This document shows positions 27,556-39,010 of a stretch of 64,000 bases of DNA, piece after piece. Position numbers and translations under genes: made by a program. The notes below the pieces were generated by a model that had not been told where the DNA came from, ran no database searches, and saw only the letters and a program-made list of their open reading frames with translations. The stretch's first letter is position 1. Every line of letters starts with the position of its first letter. Origin of the DNA: Epiperipatus broadwayi (taxonomy: Eukaryota; Onychophora; Udeonychophora; Euonychophora; Peripatidae); assembly GCA_028023455.1 (NCBI GenBank), contig JAQFVV010000112.1, positions 2,170,001-2,234,000 of the forward strand. Reading direction: 5' to 3'.

Positions 27556-27814
27556 AACTTCTTTGGCTATAAATTGGATACATAAAAAATATTAATTTTG
27601 TTTAAAAATCTTCACCAAGCTGAACAATTCCTTAAAACTTCCATAGGATACACTTACAGATTATGTGACACAAGTATATTCAGGTGGGTTTTATAGTTCT
27701 AAAGACTAATCAATTGCAAATAGATGATTAAATAGATAAATAAAGACATTGACAAGCAAAACAATAAAATATTTTCTATATGAAACAATAGGTGGCAGCA
27801 CTTCACATTTTGAT

Positions 27815-28102
27815 TATGTAGAATATGGTAAAACTTAGACTGGGGAATGTAAAATAAAGTAGCTAACAGGTTTCTCTGGGCATAATTGCTGATTCTTGAC
27901 CATTTAAGGAGAAGCTACAGTACATCACATCACATAGAGTTGACAAATATTATGTTGTGGAAATGGAGTGGAGCAGATTATGGGAAAACTTAGGATGGGG
28001 AATGGAAAGGGAAGATAAAGTGGTTAACAGGTTTCTCTGGGCATAGTTGCTGAGAGATTCCTGTCTCCATTTAAGAAGAAGTCATGGTGCATCACATCAC
28101 CT
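27815..28102 (+). mobile_element. two tandem 3' tails of the zinc-finger LINE
   Basis: Each tail runs from GTAAAACTTAGACTGGGG-type or GAGTTGACAAATATTATG-type sequence through CTAACAGGTTTCTCTGGGCA. Each ends in CATCACATCAC (about 27924-27935 and 28091-28102). The second tail begins exactly where the first ends (CACATCACATAGAGTTGAC), so one tail was inserted at, or copied next to, the end of the other. No intact frame remains. Confidence 0.75.
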
Positions 28103-28394
28103 GTATATTCTTTTGTTTCTAAGGATCTCAGGGTTCAAATAACTTAAATATTATTATTTTACAACATATATCTAGGTCAGTGAGAGGAATTTTGCCACTA
28201 CCCACATATATAGCAAACAAAACAGCTTATAATACAAAATAGAATTAATACCGAATATTTAGCAACTCCAATATCAATAATATTATAAACTTTAATCTTT
28301 GAGAAGTACGAACAAACCCTTAATAAACTAAACACAATAACTTATCAACTTTCTTTTATTAAATAATTATTGGCAATGTGATCAAGATCGGTGA

Positions 28395-28885
28395 ATGATA
28401 TATCTGATGGTTCAAATAATTTATGATAATAGCAAGGAAAGTAGATTATTGTTTAAGGCTCGAATGGGATCTTTAGCAACAAGAGAATATGCATATAAAT
28501 GGAAAAATATAGGTGATTTAGTCTGCAATATGTGTAAGGAAGGCATAGAAAATATTAGGCATCTGTTAATTGGATGCAAATGTTTGAAAGCAGAAAGAGT
28601 GCAATTAATGAAGTTATGGAAGAATAAATATGAACAAAGTGATTATACAGAAAGTGGGTTATTGGTTTTTATGCTGGATTTGGGAAAAGATAAGGGGGAT
28701 TTAGATACAAAGGCCATAGAGTTGACAAAGATTATGTTGTGGAAATGGGATGGAGCAGATTATGGGAAAACTGAGGGTGAAGAATGGAAAAGGAAGGTAA
28801 AATGGCTAACAGGTTTCTCTGGGCATAGTTGCTGAGAGATTCCTGACTCCATTTAAGAAGAAGTCACAGTGCATCACATCACTAC
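28395..28885 (+). mobile_element. LINE 3' part encoding RT C-terminal zinc finger
   Basis: An open frame of 146 codons (28395-28835) contains C44-x2-C47-x8-H56-x4-C61 preceded by LLFKARMGSLATREYAYKW. This is the layout of the zinc-binding domain downstream of reverse transcriptase in several non-LTR retrotransposons (zf-RVT type). A basic, tryptophan-rich tail follows (IMLWKWDGADYG, RKVKWLTGFSGH), then a 3' UTR ending in CATCACATCAC at about 28880. Endonuclease and RT are missing, so this is a 5'-truncated copy, and the ATG is incidental. The last 160 bases are repeated at 27815, 27936 and, reversed, at 23616. It is distinct from the RTE-like LINE at 59.9 kb. Confidence 0.7.
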
Positions 28886-30650
28886 ATCAACCTAGATAGC
28901 AAATGATGACATACATGTTCAGTTGCTGATTTCAGCCCTGGAAAATTTTACTATTAAAGACCAATGAATTGTTGTGATTATCTGGGGGAGGGTTTAGATT
29001 TTGATACTCATATAGTATATACTCTACATTCTATTTTGTTTTGGGTGTATGTTCTTTTATAAAAATAATAACATACAAATTTTATTGAAGAAATACAAAA
29101 TTGTGTTCATTTTTTTTTCTCCTATTATTTACCCTTTTTAAAAATAATGTAAACACCAATAATAAAAATCAACTTAAAATAGTATTAATATAAAGAAAAG
29201 AAATCTGACAAAATAATCAAGAGTTTCTTTTCTGAAATTTTTTTTTTTTTAAAAAGATAAAGTGAATTTTTTTTTTATCAGTGAAAAGACCTAGTATATC
29301 CCGAATAAAGGTTAAAGTCCAAATTGTTGCGGTCATTCTGACACACTTTCTAATATTACCCAGATAAGACTGTAATATTTCTGGGGATGTGTCTCCCACT
29401 TTTTCCAGAATTTGTATTAAGCCCAAAAACATTCGATCACCTGTGTATGAGGTCTAGTCAGTGGGTTGACATCATGTAGTTGATGATGGAATGTTGACTC
29501 AATTCTAAGTATTGACATCAGTGTAGAGTTTCCAATTATCAGAGTAAATGACTGATCCAAATGTTCATTCTCTTTGTCAATGACACAAATCAGATTTGAC
29601 TTGTCTCATCACAGCACACACACACACCCACCCAAAGTAATGAACCTTCTTTTTAAACAAACTTCCAGGATCTTTTTATCCAATCAACAATTTCAGATTA
29701 TGAGGTTCTACCCCCTCAATTCTGTTTGCTTTTTGCCTTTAACTGCAAAAAAAAAAAAGTTTCACTATTTATATATTCATGCTCATATTATTTTATTTAA
29801 AAATCAAACAATATTTAATATATTATTGCAAAAGTGCGCATGGAATGTAATTGTCACATTTTGTGAAAATGCAGAATATTCCATCTATTGACTAATATTT
29901 CATTGCTTTGGTAGTAATGACTTTAGTTGTGGAGAAAAATATTTTGTCATCACAAACTATTCTAAATTGAATATAAGAAATGAAATTGTAGACAAACAGC
30001 TTCCTAAACAACTGAGATAAGAGATAAAATGTTGTTTTTTAAGAATAGATAAAACTAGCAGACCAGTGTAGAGTGTATATTGAAAGCAAAGTTCTTTTTA
30101 GATTCCTATTTTATTTTGTTTTACTTTTTATTACAATTTATATTCTAATTAATGATCCTTCCTATAGATTACTAAGCCAAAATGTAAGCATAAAGATATT
30201 CGCGCACACACATACACAACCATTTCTCAAATTTTCTTGATTATTGCTTTTAACGATTTCATTTTTTATCCTCAAATTTAAAAGTTTAAAAAATAATTCT
30301 GACCTTTGAACTGACTAAATTGATGAAGATAATTAAGGATTATTAAAGAATCAAATTGCTTCAGAAAAACTCCTCTTTCACCCTTTTATTTTTCATTTCC
30401 AGAATTATAATAAAAGTCTTTAAATATTTAATAAGGATTGTCTAGGGAAAAATAAATTGATATCTATTAATATTTAAAATACAGAATTCATGAATTTATT
30501 AATATATGAGAAATAATTACATGCTGCAAAAGTTATAATTATGTTCATGAGAGTTAAAATAAACAGCAGGATGGTGAAGATAAATGTATAATGTATGTTC
30601 TACATATATGTGCGTATACATTTATATACATTGAGGCATTAACAGAGTGA
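28886..30650. other. gene-free AT-rich stretch
   Basis: Includes a minus-strand open frame at 29217-29432 (its start includes SPEILQSYLGNIRKC). I cannot place it, and its second half is poly-lysine from T-runs. A CACACACACACCCACCC microsatellite lies at about 29615-29632. Nothing else recognised. Confidence 0.35.
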
Positions 30651-30654
30651 GTTG

Positions 30655-33280
30655 AGTAGTTACTACTAATAATTTTTATTAGTTATTCATTAGACTGGAA
30701 ATTGTCCAATAATGAATAATATTTCTCTAGTGTAATTTTCACTATATCACTCTCACGCAAGGTAGGAGACTGGTTTCTATCTGCTTTTAACATCTTGTGG
30801 AAACTACAGAAATATTATTCATTAAGTGACTAATGAATGACTAATAAAAATATTAATATACTTTCATTAATGATTTGTGTTAACGTCGTGAGAGCAGCAC
30901 ATTTGACACTTAACAATTAAACTTTAATAATTTACCATCTATATAAAGTGTAACGATCGGAATGAAAGTGAAGATCGAATCTAACCGCAAAAACAATATC
31001 TGCACTACAAGGGCGCCATCTAGGCATTTGAGCCTAGAAAAATTTATAAAGTAGGCAGATACGCGCTGTTAAAATTCCACTTTATTTAAATATTCCGATC
31101 GTTAGCCCAAGTCACTAGCTCAGCGGAGACGCAGAGATAAAAATATATAAATTTTATATCTTAAATATAAAAGAATAAAAGCCACTGCCAGAAATTAACA
31201 CATAAAAATATTTATTTACGCACATATAAAATCATTCTAAATTCGAGGAATAGGTTTAACATTTTTTTTTTTAGATTACTCTTTAATTGTACATTTACAT
31301 AAATTTCAATGAGTTTTAATATTTTATTTAGATGGTCAAGTATGAATAGACTACATAGATCTGCATTTGAAAAGAAAATATTCTTCCCTGATTTAACCTT
31401 AGGCAACAAATTTCGCAGTCAAACCGGCATCAATCCATCTGATACATTTATGTATTCAATGTAGCATGAAAATACAACAGCACAAATATACTATACTGTC
31501 AGGAATGGACATCTGAACAGGATAGTTAGAGAAAACATTGACTCTTGTCCAATACAGGAATATGACGTCTGTATAGCAAGAAGAACAATAAAATAAAAAC
31601 TCCATAGGAAGGGACCGCGATCCTTTTTGCCGACTTACAATCCCAACCATAGGCAAAGGGTTGGTGCGGTGTATTCAGCGATTCTGCACGTAGCGAAACT
31701 CATACTACATCTACTAATTACACAAATATATCCAATCCATTGACCCAATTCAACAACGACACAAATAACCCAAGATTACCCTCCCCTAATATAACTTTAC
31801 AAATCTATACAGCCATTCACGCCCGACTTAAATTTAACATTGAAATACGTTCGCACAGATTTGTTTAAAAATGTTGGGTATAGATCGATTACATAGATTC
31901 CATGGTCAAAAACATTTCAAAATAAACATAAACGATCAAAATACAAAATTATTGATACCGACAATCGCAGAGGGAAACTTATAAGTAACCCAATAGTATT
32001 CACCATAAGATACTTGCGTTATCACCAATAACTTAAAAGACATCCGAATAAATACATTTTAGATACTCACTGTAAGGTATCATTATTTATCGAATGTCTA
32101 TATATTTTGATCAAATATGAAAACCAAAATATAATTAACCGCAAACGAATCCATGCAAGCGTCTATAAACAACTTAAATTTCATACATTTAAATCATCTT
32201 TACAATAAGAAAAAAAAATGGAAATGATGTTTGTCCATCGGAAAACATATAAAATTAAACATTATTAATTTGATTTAAAAACTTACAAAAGTCAGATAAG
32301 CATCCGTTTTAACATTTAAGTTGGCTTGTTTATCAATTTGTAAAACTTGACGAAAATTCTTAATTGATTTTAATAATTGTTCCTTTCATATAGCTTATCG
32401 AATTCCCGCGACGCCTCCGTTGGAAGGTAATGTTCTGGAGATGGCAATAGCTGGTTCAAGGTATCACAGTCTTTTCATTTTTTTTTTATAGAGAGTGTGG
32501 TATGTGCGTCATACCCCATCTCTCAAACACAAAACGCTGGAACTGTCCGAAAAAAAAACTGTTTTTCCCTTTTTATATTATCCACAAGGATTCAATGAAC
32601 AAAACGTCACTAGTCTATCACTTTCGTTAGGGTCCGAGCCAAGGCTTAGTGCTTCCATTGGTCAAGCTAATTTCTCTTTCTTCTCTTATCTAACTTTTCA
32701 TCTGACTTTTTAATTAAACAGCTTTTAGATAATTAATAAACAATCATTTCCATTTATAGATTACAGGAATTAATTAATACCTGTTTTTATTTTAACTTAC
32801 GTTATTTTTTTATTAAAATATTTTTATATTTCAATCTTGTATTTTTTATTAAAAAAAATACGTTCAAATACTTTTTTTTTTTTTTGTTTATGAAAAAAAT
32901 ATTTTTAAAGTTTAACATCTGTGCAAATGTATATATGTTTAACAAACATTTTAATTTTAGCGTTTAGTTTTTTCCTTTTATTTGCGAACTTTTAAGTTTT
33001 TATTTTAAATAAATGTAACGACATATTTATATATCGTTACATAAGATATGTGTATGAGATTGTGTTTTGGGCCAACTGATGAGTGCTGGTTCCACATGAA
33101 ATGTGTATCTTGGGGATCATAGAATTTTTTCACTTGCCTTTGGCCACATGTTTATGATTACATGCCTCCATAAGATATTAAAAGTGGATAGAAACCAGTC
33201 CTTACCTTGCGTGACAGTGGTGTTGTGAAAATTAGACTACAGAAATATTATTCATTACAGGATAGTTACTACTTACTTAC
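30655..33280. repeat. foldback arms flanking the LTR-like element
   Basis: About 30655-30797 and 33165-33280 are inverted copies. Landmarks are AATGAATAATATTTCTCTAG, CACGCAAGGTAGGAGACTGG, TTTCTATCTGCTTTTAACAT and their complements (TAAAAGTGGATAGAAACCAG, CCTTACCTTGCGTGA). The LTR-like repeat 30949-33041 lies between them, so an older foldback element was probably split by that insertion. The segment 33060-33130 (ACTGATGAGTGCTGGTTCCA) also belongs to the foldback family at 33407-33954. Confidence 0.6.
30949..33041. mobile_element. LTR-like repeat, copy 2 (2093 bp, both ends)
   Basis: Begins TGTAACGATCGGAATG and ends TATATATCGTTACA, so the ends are inverted complements (TGTAACGAT/ATCGTTACA). 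A second internal copy of the end motif, ATTCCGATCGTTA, lies at about 31091-31103 and pairs with TAACGATCGGAAT at 30951. The start block, A block, B block and distal part match copy 1 at 1-2022. No retroviral-type gag or pol genes or primer-binding site are found beside it, so it would be a solo LTR if it is one. A clear target duplication is not visible (AAAG / TAAG flanks). The alternative is a large DNA transposon derivative. Confidence 0.55.
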
Positions 33281-33406
33281 AGAGATAGTTGTGAGGAGGA
33301 GGGGGGTAAATATATCAGGCAAAAATCTCAGAAGCCTACTTCCACCCATTCAAAATGAAAATTTTGTTCTTGTTCTTCATAGTAAAAATTTAACTATACA
33401 TATAAA

Positions 33407-33954
33407 TGTAGGAGATTTGCACACAAACTTTCAAACACCCTTCAACTATCCACACTATTTCACACCATCGATACACATCACACCCATGTAAAAAAGATAA
33501 ATAATCACAAATATATGTATTTCGTGCTGAACCAACACTCATCAGATAGTCTGAATTATCATCTCCCACACACATACCTAATCAGTGCTCAGTTTATATT
33601 AAGATAGCAAGTCTTCATATTTTAATGGACAGGCTTCACCCTACTCTAACCTCCAACTCTTCAACCATTCATATCATTGAAAATCTGATTAGGGCTTTCT
33701 ATCATCAGATTTTTAATGATATGGATGGCTGAAGAGTTGGAGATTGGAGTAGGTTGAAGCCTATCCATTAAAGTATGAAGTTTTGCTATCAATATAAACT
33801 GAATGCTGGAGTAATTGATGAGTGCTGGTTCAGCACGAAATACGAATATCGGTGATTATTTATATTTTCTACATGTGTGTGGTCATGTGTATCAGTGGTA
33901 TGAGATTATGTGGATAGTTGAAGGTTGTTTGAAAGTCTGTGTTAAATCCCCTAC
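33407..33954. mobile_element. foldback element FB1 (about 550 bp)
   Basis: Left arm 33407-33690 and right arm 33704-33954 are inverted copies around a 13-base centre. Landmarks are CTTCAACTATCCACACTATT / GGATAGTTGAAGG, TATTTCGTGCTGAACCAACA / GTGCTGGTTCAGCACGAAAT, and CCAACTCTTCAACCATTCAT / GATGGCTGAAGAGTTGG. The outer right end reads AGTCTGTGTTAAATCCCC; in other copies it is GAGTTCAAATCCCC, which fits a Pol III B box, with TGAGATAGTGTGG upstream as an A-box candidate. It may therefore be an inverted dimer of a tRNA-derived SINE. No coding. Confidence 0.75.
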
Positions 33955-34874
33955 ATTTCAATTAAGCTCCGGGTAAATGAAGAATACCTGTATTTCAAAT
34001 CTATACATATAAAGTAAAAAACTCATGTGTTTTAAAAAATATTTCCATTTTTGTAATTGCAAAATCACTTTTTTTTCCAGTCCATTGTGAATGTCTTTTT
34101 ATGCTCAATAATTAGGATTGCAGGTTTTTTAACCTGGTTAGGCTATTGAATTTCTTTTAAAATATTATAATTCATCAAAACGTCTTTCACTACTAGCCAT
34201 GGATACGGGGAGTCTGAAAAACAACTGATAAATATTGCTTCTAATTCATTTCTCATTTAGTGATAAAAAAAAAACAACTATATTTAGTAAATATCAAAAT
34301 TGTGAAAATTGCTAAATTGATATTTTTATTAAGATCTTTTTTCACTAATGAAATTACGTGAATTAATTATAATTGTGGTTTTTACACATTAGAAGTTTGA
34401 AAATATAGCAGAAAAAAACTCATGGTATAAAAAAAAAACATTTGAGTTTAAAGGCCCCTTCTTCCAATGGACATCAACTCTTTATTTTCCCTTGAGATAT
34501 AGTAGATATGCCATTGTCTAAAGATATTTCAAGTTTTATCCAACATGAAATGGTAGGAAATATTGTGATACAAAATGATAGGACTTATTTGACTAGATAT
34601 TAAAGGTAAAATGATTAAACAATAAAAAAGAGTAATCATTTTGTATTTTTAAAAATTAAAAAATAATAATGATTTAATAACAAAATTGGTGATAACAAGT
34701 GTTCAAAAAATTTGGACACATTTTTTTCAAGCTCTCAATTTATTAGAAACTAAGGTAATATTAGACTTACGTTTATGCATGACTGAAAATATTTAATTGG
34801 TAATATATACACAAACATATAGAAAATTGTATGCATCTAATTTTCTAGTATTAAGTTAATGTAAGCATACAATC

Positions 34875-35205
34875 CAAACATACTTTTCTATGTGCTTTAC
34901 ATAATACAAATGCAGTATTTATTAGCCCAAACTTCCAAACAATGCTGTCAGTTTCGATTATGCAACATTCTTCTTCAGAGCTGTGACATACACAATATAT
35001 ATAAGTATCCTATCAGAACAAAATTAAATGGAAAAATTTTAAATTGCATTGGGAGATCTTTTTTCTTTTATAAAAAATAAATTAAATATAACACACTTTT
35101 CTATGCGCTTTACAGAATACAAATACAGTATTTTATTAGCCCAAGCTTCCAAACAATGCTGACAGTTTGGACCATGCAACATTTTTCTTCAGAGCTGTGA
35201 CATAC

Positions 35206-35255
<50 letters not shown>

Positions 35256-35337
35256 TATCCTATCATAACAAAATTAAATGGAAAAATTTTAAATTGCATT
35301 GGGAGACCTTTTTCCTTTTATAAAAAATAAATTAAAT
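34875..35337 (+). repeat. tandem duplication (about 212 bp unit) with (TA)n
   Basis: Units 34877-35088 and about 35090-35337 share ACTTTTCTATG(T/C)GCTTTACA, TTCCAAACAATGCTG, CTTCTTCAGAGCTGTGACAT and the end ATTGCATTGGGAGA. The second is longer because of an (AT)n run at about 35209-35253. The segment also occurs, diverged, at about 45120-45260. The reverse complement carries CTCTGAAGAAGAATGT...TCGAAACTGACAGC, the structured motif discussed under findings. Confidence 0.85.
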
Positions 35338-35724
35338 ATTTTTATTTGGGATACCCTGGAAAGAATTTTGGTGCTCATAAATATATTTTATTTGATATTG
35401 TTGTTGTTGTTGTTTTTAAAAAATAGTGATTGATGCTTAATATATACCTTTTCTATCAACATTGTGGTAGAATAATTTAACCTTTATTTAAAGGCACATA
35501 TTGTGTCTTAATATTATAAAGAGCACATTAAAGTTTATGATATTACTCTAAAGCTGAGATGCTAAAATAAATTCTATTAGGAGCATGAAAAGCAGTGGTC
35601 AACTATCTCTGATGAAAATCAAACATTATTGCTTGGTCATAGCACTCAGTTGCCTACTTTATTCTAGCTGTTTAAGGGTAGACAATTTAACATACACCCT
35701 ATGAAAATGAATATACTGTCCTGT

Positions 35725-35850
35725 GTGATTTGATATAGTGATAGGGTAGTGGAATCAGGAACTCAAGGTTCATGGATCACAAATCCGACTGCTACATCTG
35801 ATGCTTAAACTTTTTATAAATTCTAAAGCAATAAATCATTCAATTATTAG
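35725..35850 (+). repeat. SINE-1 copy, plus orientation
   Basis: TGATATAGTGATAGGGTAG gives an A-box-like start, followed by GAACTCAAGGTTCATGGATC (B-box-like GGTTC) and ATCTGATGCTTAAACTTTTT. The tail AATAAATCATTCAATTATTA is shared with 55190-55215. This is the clearest evidence that the family is tRNA-like, but both boxes are imperfect. Confidence 0.55.
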
Positions 35851-35969
35851 TATAATACAATCCCTGTACATCATCAGCAGCATTTGCAGTCACAAATAAA
35901 CCAGTACAGTCATTCCAACTCCCTTTGCAGTAACAATGTATACCAAACTATAAATCACAAATACATCTG

Positions 35970-36110
35970 TTATAAAATATGATGGTTCTTTATTTTGCTT
36001 GATATTTTGTGTTGCTGTTTTTGAATTTCTTCTGCAACAAGCTTTTCTCTTTGATATTCTTCAACATCTTGTCTCAGCATAGTTCTCCATTGCATTTTAT
36101 TCTCAGTCAT
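35970..36110 (-). CDS. candidate short coding exon, unknown protein
   Basis: A minus-strand frame of 46 codons from ATG 36110-36108 to TAA at 35970-35972. The product is hydrophilic and looks like a coiled coil: it begins MTENKMQWRTMLRQDVEEYQ and continues with REKLVAEEIQKQQHK. It is not low-complexity and not driven by an A-run. Open frame extends only five codons upstream (stop TGA), so it is either a tiny single-exon gene or a last exon with an acceptor near 36125. The W-R-x-M-L...D-x-x-x-Y pattern reminds me of small axonemal proteins, but I cannot name one. A candidate X-box promoter lies 5 kb away (41187). It may equally be a transposon relic. Confidence 0.25.
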   Translation of the reverse strand: MTENKMQWRTMLRQDVEEYQREKLVAEEIQKQQHKISSKIKNHHIL

Positions 36111-36363
36111 ATTTTCCTCATTTCTTCAGAGCTTTTGAAATAATATTTATAACAAAAATCTACTTTTTCACAAAAACAATGCTCAAGATTACCATGAAAA
36201 AGTATTTTAGGAAGTCTTTACATCAACCATTTCACATGACCAATTGAATTCATGTAAATGTTCTGGACATTTATACAGAAAATATACTCTATATGTTTTA
36301 AAATTTAGTTTTTATTCATGCTTAGCATGCTTTTGATATATAACAATATTACAATGATAGGCC

Positions 36364-36842
36364 TTTCACTTTTTTAGTGTTCAGAGTCTATATGCTCTGA
36401 AAGGTATAAGTTTTCATACTCCCCCTTCACTAAACAAACTGCTTAACAATTCAAAAGACAAACTACCCATGGAATCAGCTCTGCAAATCATTTACAAAAT
36501 TAAACACAAACAAACTATGTATAATTTTGCATATTATGAAGAACCAAGGGTTAATATCTCAAAAAGACTAGCCAACATATTTATAGACCATGAACAAAAT
36601 TCTGGCCATAAATTTGATTTAGATTTTGTTTGGTGTGGAAGGGGGGAGAGAAAAAAAAAAGAAAAAGAGAAAGGAGCGGGGGGAAGAAATAAATCTCATT
36701 CCCAACCCCCCCCCCCAAAGGAGGGGTGCTTTGAAGGGATTTAAACATATTTGAATATTAAATAAACAAATTTAAATGATTTTAAATATTAAAAAAATTA
36801 TCAATTATACATATAGACTCTGAACACTAAAGAAGTAAAAGT
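36364..36842. repeat. inverted-repeat element with G/C homopolymer core
   Basis: TTTTTTAGTGTTCAGAGTCT (from about 36371) pairs with AGACTCTGAACACTAAAGAA (from about 36814). The outer bases also match partly (CCTTTCAC / GTGATATG). The interior holds purine and C runs (GGGGGGAGAG, C x10 at about 36706) and a meaningless open frame. This may be a MITE of about 480 bp; no target duplication was confirmed. Confidence 0.5.
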
Positions 36843-36993
36843 GATATGATTACAATATGCATAAAAGCTAAATTTAAAATATATAGACTACCTTTTCTGT
36901 ATATATGTCCAGAATGTTAATTAATATACAAAGTATTCAAAATAGTAAGATAAAATAGTGCTAAAATCAAAAATGTCATATGACCTGAATCTA

Positions 36994-37881
36994 CGAGGGG
37001 TACCAAAAAAACCAGGAATCATTCTCTTATGGGTGGGACCATTGTAGTATATTCTTCCATCACTAGATACTCCTACATGAATTTTTCTCCACCAGTCTGT
37101 CAACTGGAATCATCAAGTAAAGTCATGGTTCCATGTAGTACATGTTTTTCTTAAGTGTTGCCTATTTATTCATCCATTTTTGTGATGGCTGAAAAGTTGG
37201 AACAAAGTAAAATTCTGTTTTCTGTTAGGAAAAAATGGTAGGGGAAATACTTGTAATGCTTGAAACAGCTTACAAGCAAGTTGCTCTGCAGAAAACACAA
37301 GTTTGAGAGGGAAGTGTCAAATTTATCACATTTCAAAAACGCATGGTGAATAATGTCAAGACGATGATTTCTTTTGTGTGCGAACAATATTGTTCACTCA
37401 GAATTCATTTATAATTGTCAGGCATTTTTCCAACAAGTTCTGGACCATTTTTGTGATGCAGTGAAATGAAAATATCACAATTGGTAACAAAGTGGGAGAG
37501 AGGTGGCTTTACCATGATAATATGCTCATGCACAAAGCCTTGAGTGTGAAACAATTTTTAATTAAACATAGTATGATATAGCATATCCATATACCATATT
37601 TACCTGATCTTGCTCTGTGTGGCTTCCTTTTTATTTCTCAGAATAAAAAAATACCTTAAAAAAAATTGCAGACTTGGAAGTGGTGAGTAAAAATAATGGA
37701 AGCATTAAAGGGCACCACTTTGCAAGAATTTCAAGATGCTTCAAAAAGTGTAAACCAAGCTAAATTAGTGAATTGTATCAAATGAACAGTTGTTTTTTTT
37801 TTTGAAGGAGATCAATTTGTAACACTAAAAATAAATACACAATTTTTTATTACAAAATTTCAATTCTTTCGGGTATTCTCA
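36994..37881 (+). mobile_element. decayed mariner-like element
   Basis: The left end TA|CGAGGGGTACCAAAAAA at 36992 has the look of mariner terminal repeats; the right end ACCCGAAAG-type complement lies at 37870-37881 next to TA (37882-37883). The transposase C-terminal catalytic region is readable: YHDNMLMHKALSVKQFL (from about 37511), a TAG stop, then HIPYLPDLALCGFLF. This aligns with mariner 'HDNA...PYSPDLAPCDF'. The third catalytic Asp of the D34D triad is Gly here (GGC). The N-terminal part is also traceable as MLETAYKQ-like sequence near 37255 but shifted. At about 890 bp it is shorter than the usual 1.3 kb, so it has internal deletions. Dead DNA transposon; the transposase would have been a nuclear cut-and-paste enzyme. 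Confidence 0.8.
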
Positions 37882-37954
37882 TATACAATGCTTTTCAGAA
37901 GCAAACTATTTCATTTTAGAACAGCCATTTTTTCCAAGCTAGATTAATTAATTA

Positions 37955-38085
37955 AAAGATACTAGATAGTAGTGTTCATTATGAATAAGATAGTTCTAAA
38001 TATGGATTTAGTAAGCACTTCCATCTAGCATTTATTGATTACTCAAGATTGCAATAGATGACAGCACTGAGAAAGGTGATCATAA
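37955..38085 (+). repeat. 'CTAGTCTG' family fragment
   Basis: Contains AGCATTTATTGATTACTCAAG and an ACTAGATAGTAGTG segment that match the CATCCATTGATTACTC core of the family. Much decayed. Confidence 0.35.
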
Positions 38086-38444
38086 AATAGTGATTTTAAT
38101 CAACTACTGAGAGCAATTTTGGATCAATTTGTTGGATTACTGAAGAAAAAAAATGATCAAGATGATCATTTGTTTACACCATTTTTTAAATTGTATTGAC
38201 ATTATTTTTATGCCATGCTAATAAAATAATGCTTATAAATCAAATTGATATAATATTCCTTAGATAAAAAATGAAAACAACTGCTCTGGGTATTGAGATA
38301 TGTAAAATAACTTGGGCTAACATACAAAATTGGTTCAATCTAAATGAGTTTTGGATGTACCATGTGTTTAAAAGAGTAATGTTGAATGTTTGAAGTATAG
38401 CTTGAAAACTGTTTAATATCTAATTTACGAGTAAAAAGAATGTT

Positions 38445-38530
38445 TGAGAGGTCAGACAGCTGCCTTACAAGCAGTTGTCCAGGGTTAGCAAGTTCACTTC
38501 CTGGCTGATGCTATGAAACATGAAAAAAAA
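38445..38530 (+). repeat. tRNA-derived SINE-2, decayed copy
   Basis: GAGAGGTCAGACAGCTGCCTTACAAGCAGTTGTCC ... CACTTCCTGGCTGATGC is colinear with 41448-41526, and the same tail follows (GAAACATGAAAAAAAAC). The A box is degraded. A related A-run tail in two places argues for a retroposed SINE rather than a tRNA gene. Confidence 0.65.
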
Positions 38531-38769
38531 CATTAATTAAGAAGTCATGTATTATTAAATATTAATTAATTCAATATGCTTAATCTTTAAAATTAAATTA
38601 TATGTCAGGTTAAAGAAATATTATGATTCAAATCTTAAAAATCATTACTAGTAAATGGACTTGTTTAAAGATGATACTTATTCATTAATGCACATTATTA
38701 AAGAGATGCTGAAAAATTGAATCAAAATATTTCATATAAATGAAAAAAATGAAAATTTTGAGCACTATA

Positions 38770-39010
38770 AGTGTGTAGATAACACAGGTCCAGGTGATGA
38801 GATTGGTCTTGTTATATTGCATCTTGGGAATTATACATTATTTGTGTCTATAACCAAGTGTTTAAAGAAGTAAAAATGGATGCTTGCAGTATTAAAGTGT
38901 GTAGATGACAAAGGACCAGATGATAATTTAGTTTTGTTGCTCTTCAAGAATTGTATATTATTTGTGTCTATAAGCATGTTTTAAAAAATAACTTTGAATG
39001 TTTGTCATGT
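38770..39010 (+). repeat. diverged tandem duplication (about 125 bp)
   Basis: GTGTGTAGATAACACAGGTC and GTGTGTAGATGACAAAGGAC start the two units. Both continue to TATTATTTGTGTCTATAA-type sequence and AAGT(G/A)TTTAAA. A third partial unit may lie upstream at about 38330-38390. Confidence 0.6.

Noticed and set aside
29217-29432. 71-codon minus-strand frame with SPEILQSYLGNIRKC
   Set aside because: First half is not low-complexity, but no motif is recognised, no splice context was seen, and the second half is poly-lysine. Not enough for a gene call.
33207-33575. Open frames crossing the FB1 left arm
   Set aside because: Repeats of the non-coding foldback family; frames are not kept in other copies.
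36469-36744. 91-codon open frame
   Set aside because: The last third is homopolymer-driven (KKKEKEKGAGG, PPPPK) inside an inverted-repeat element.
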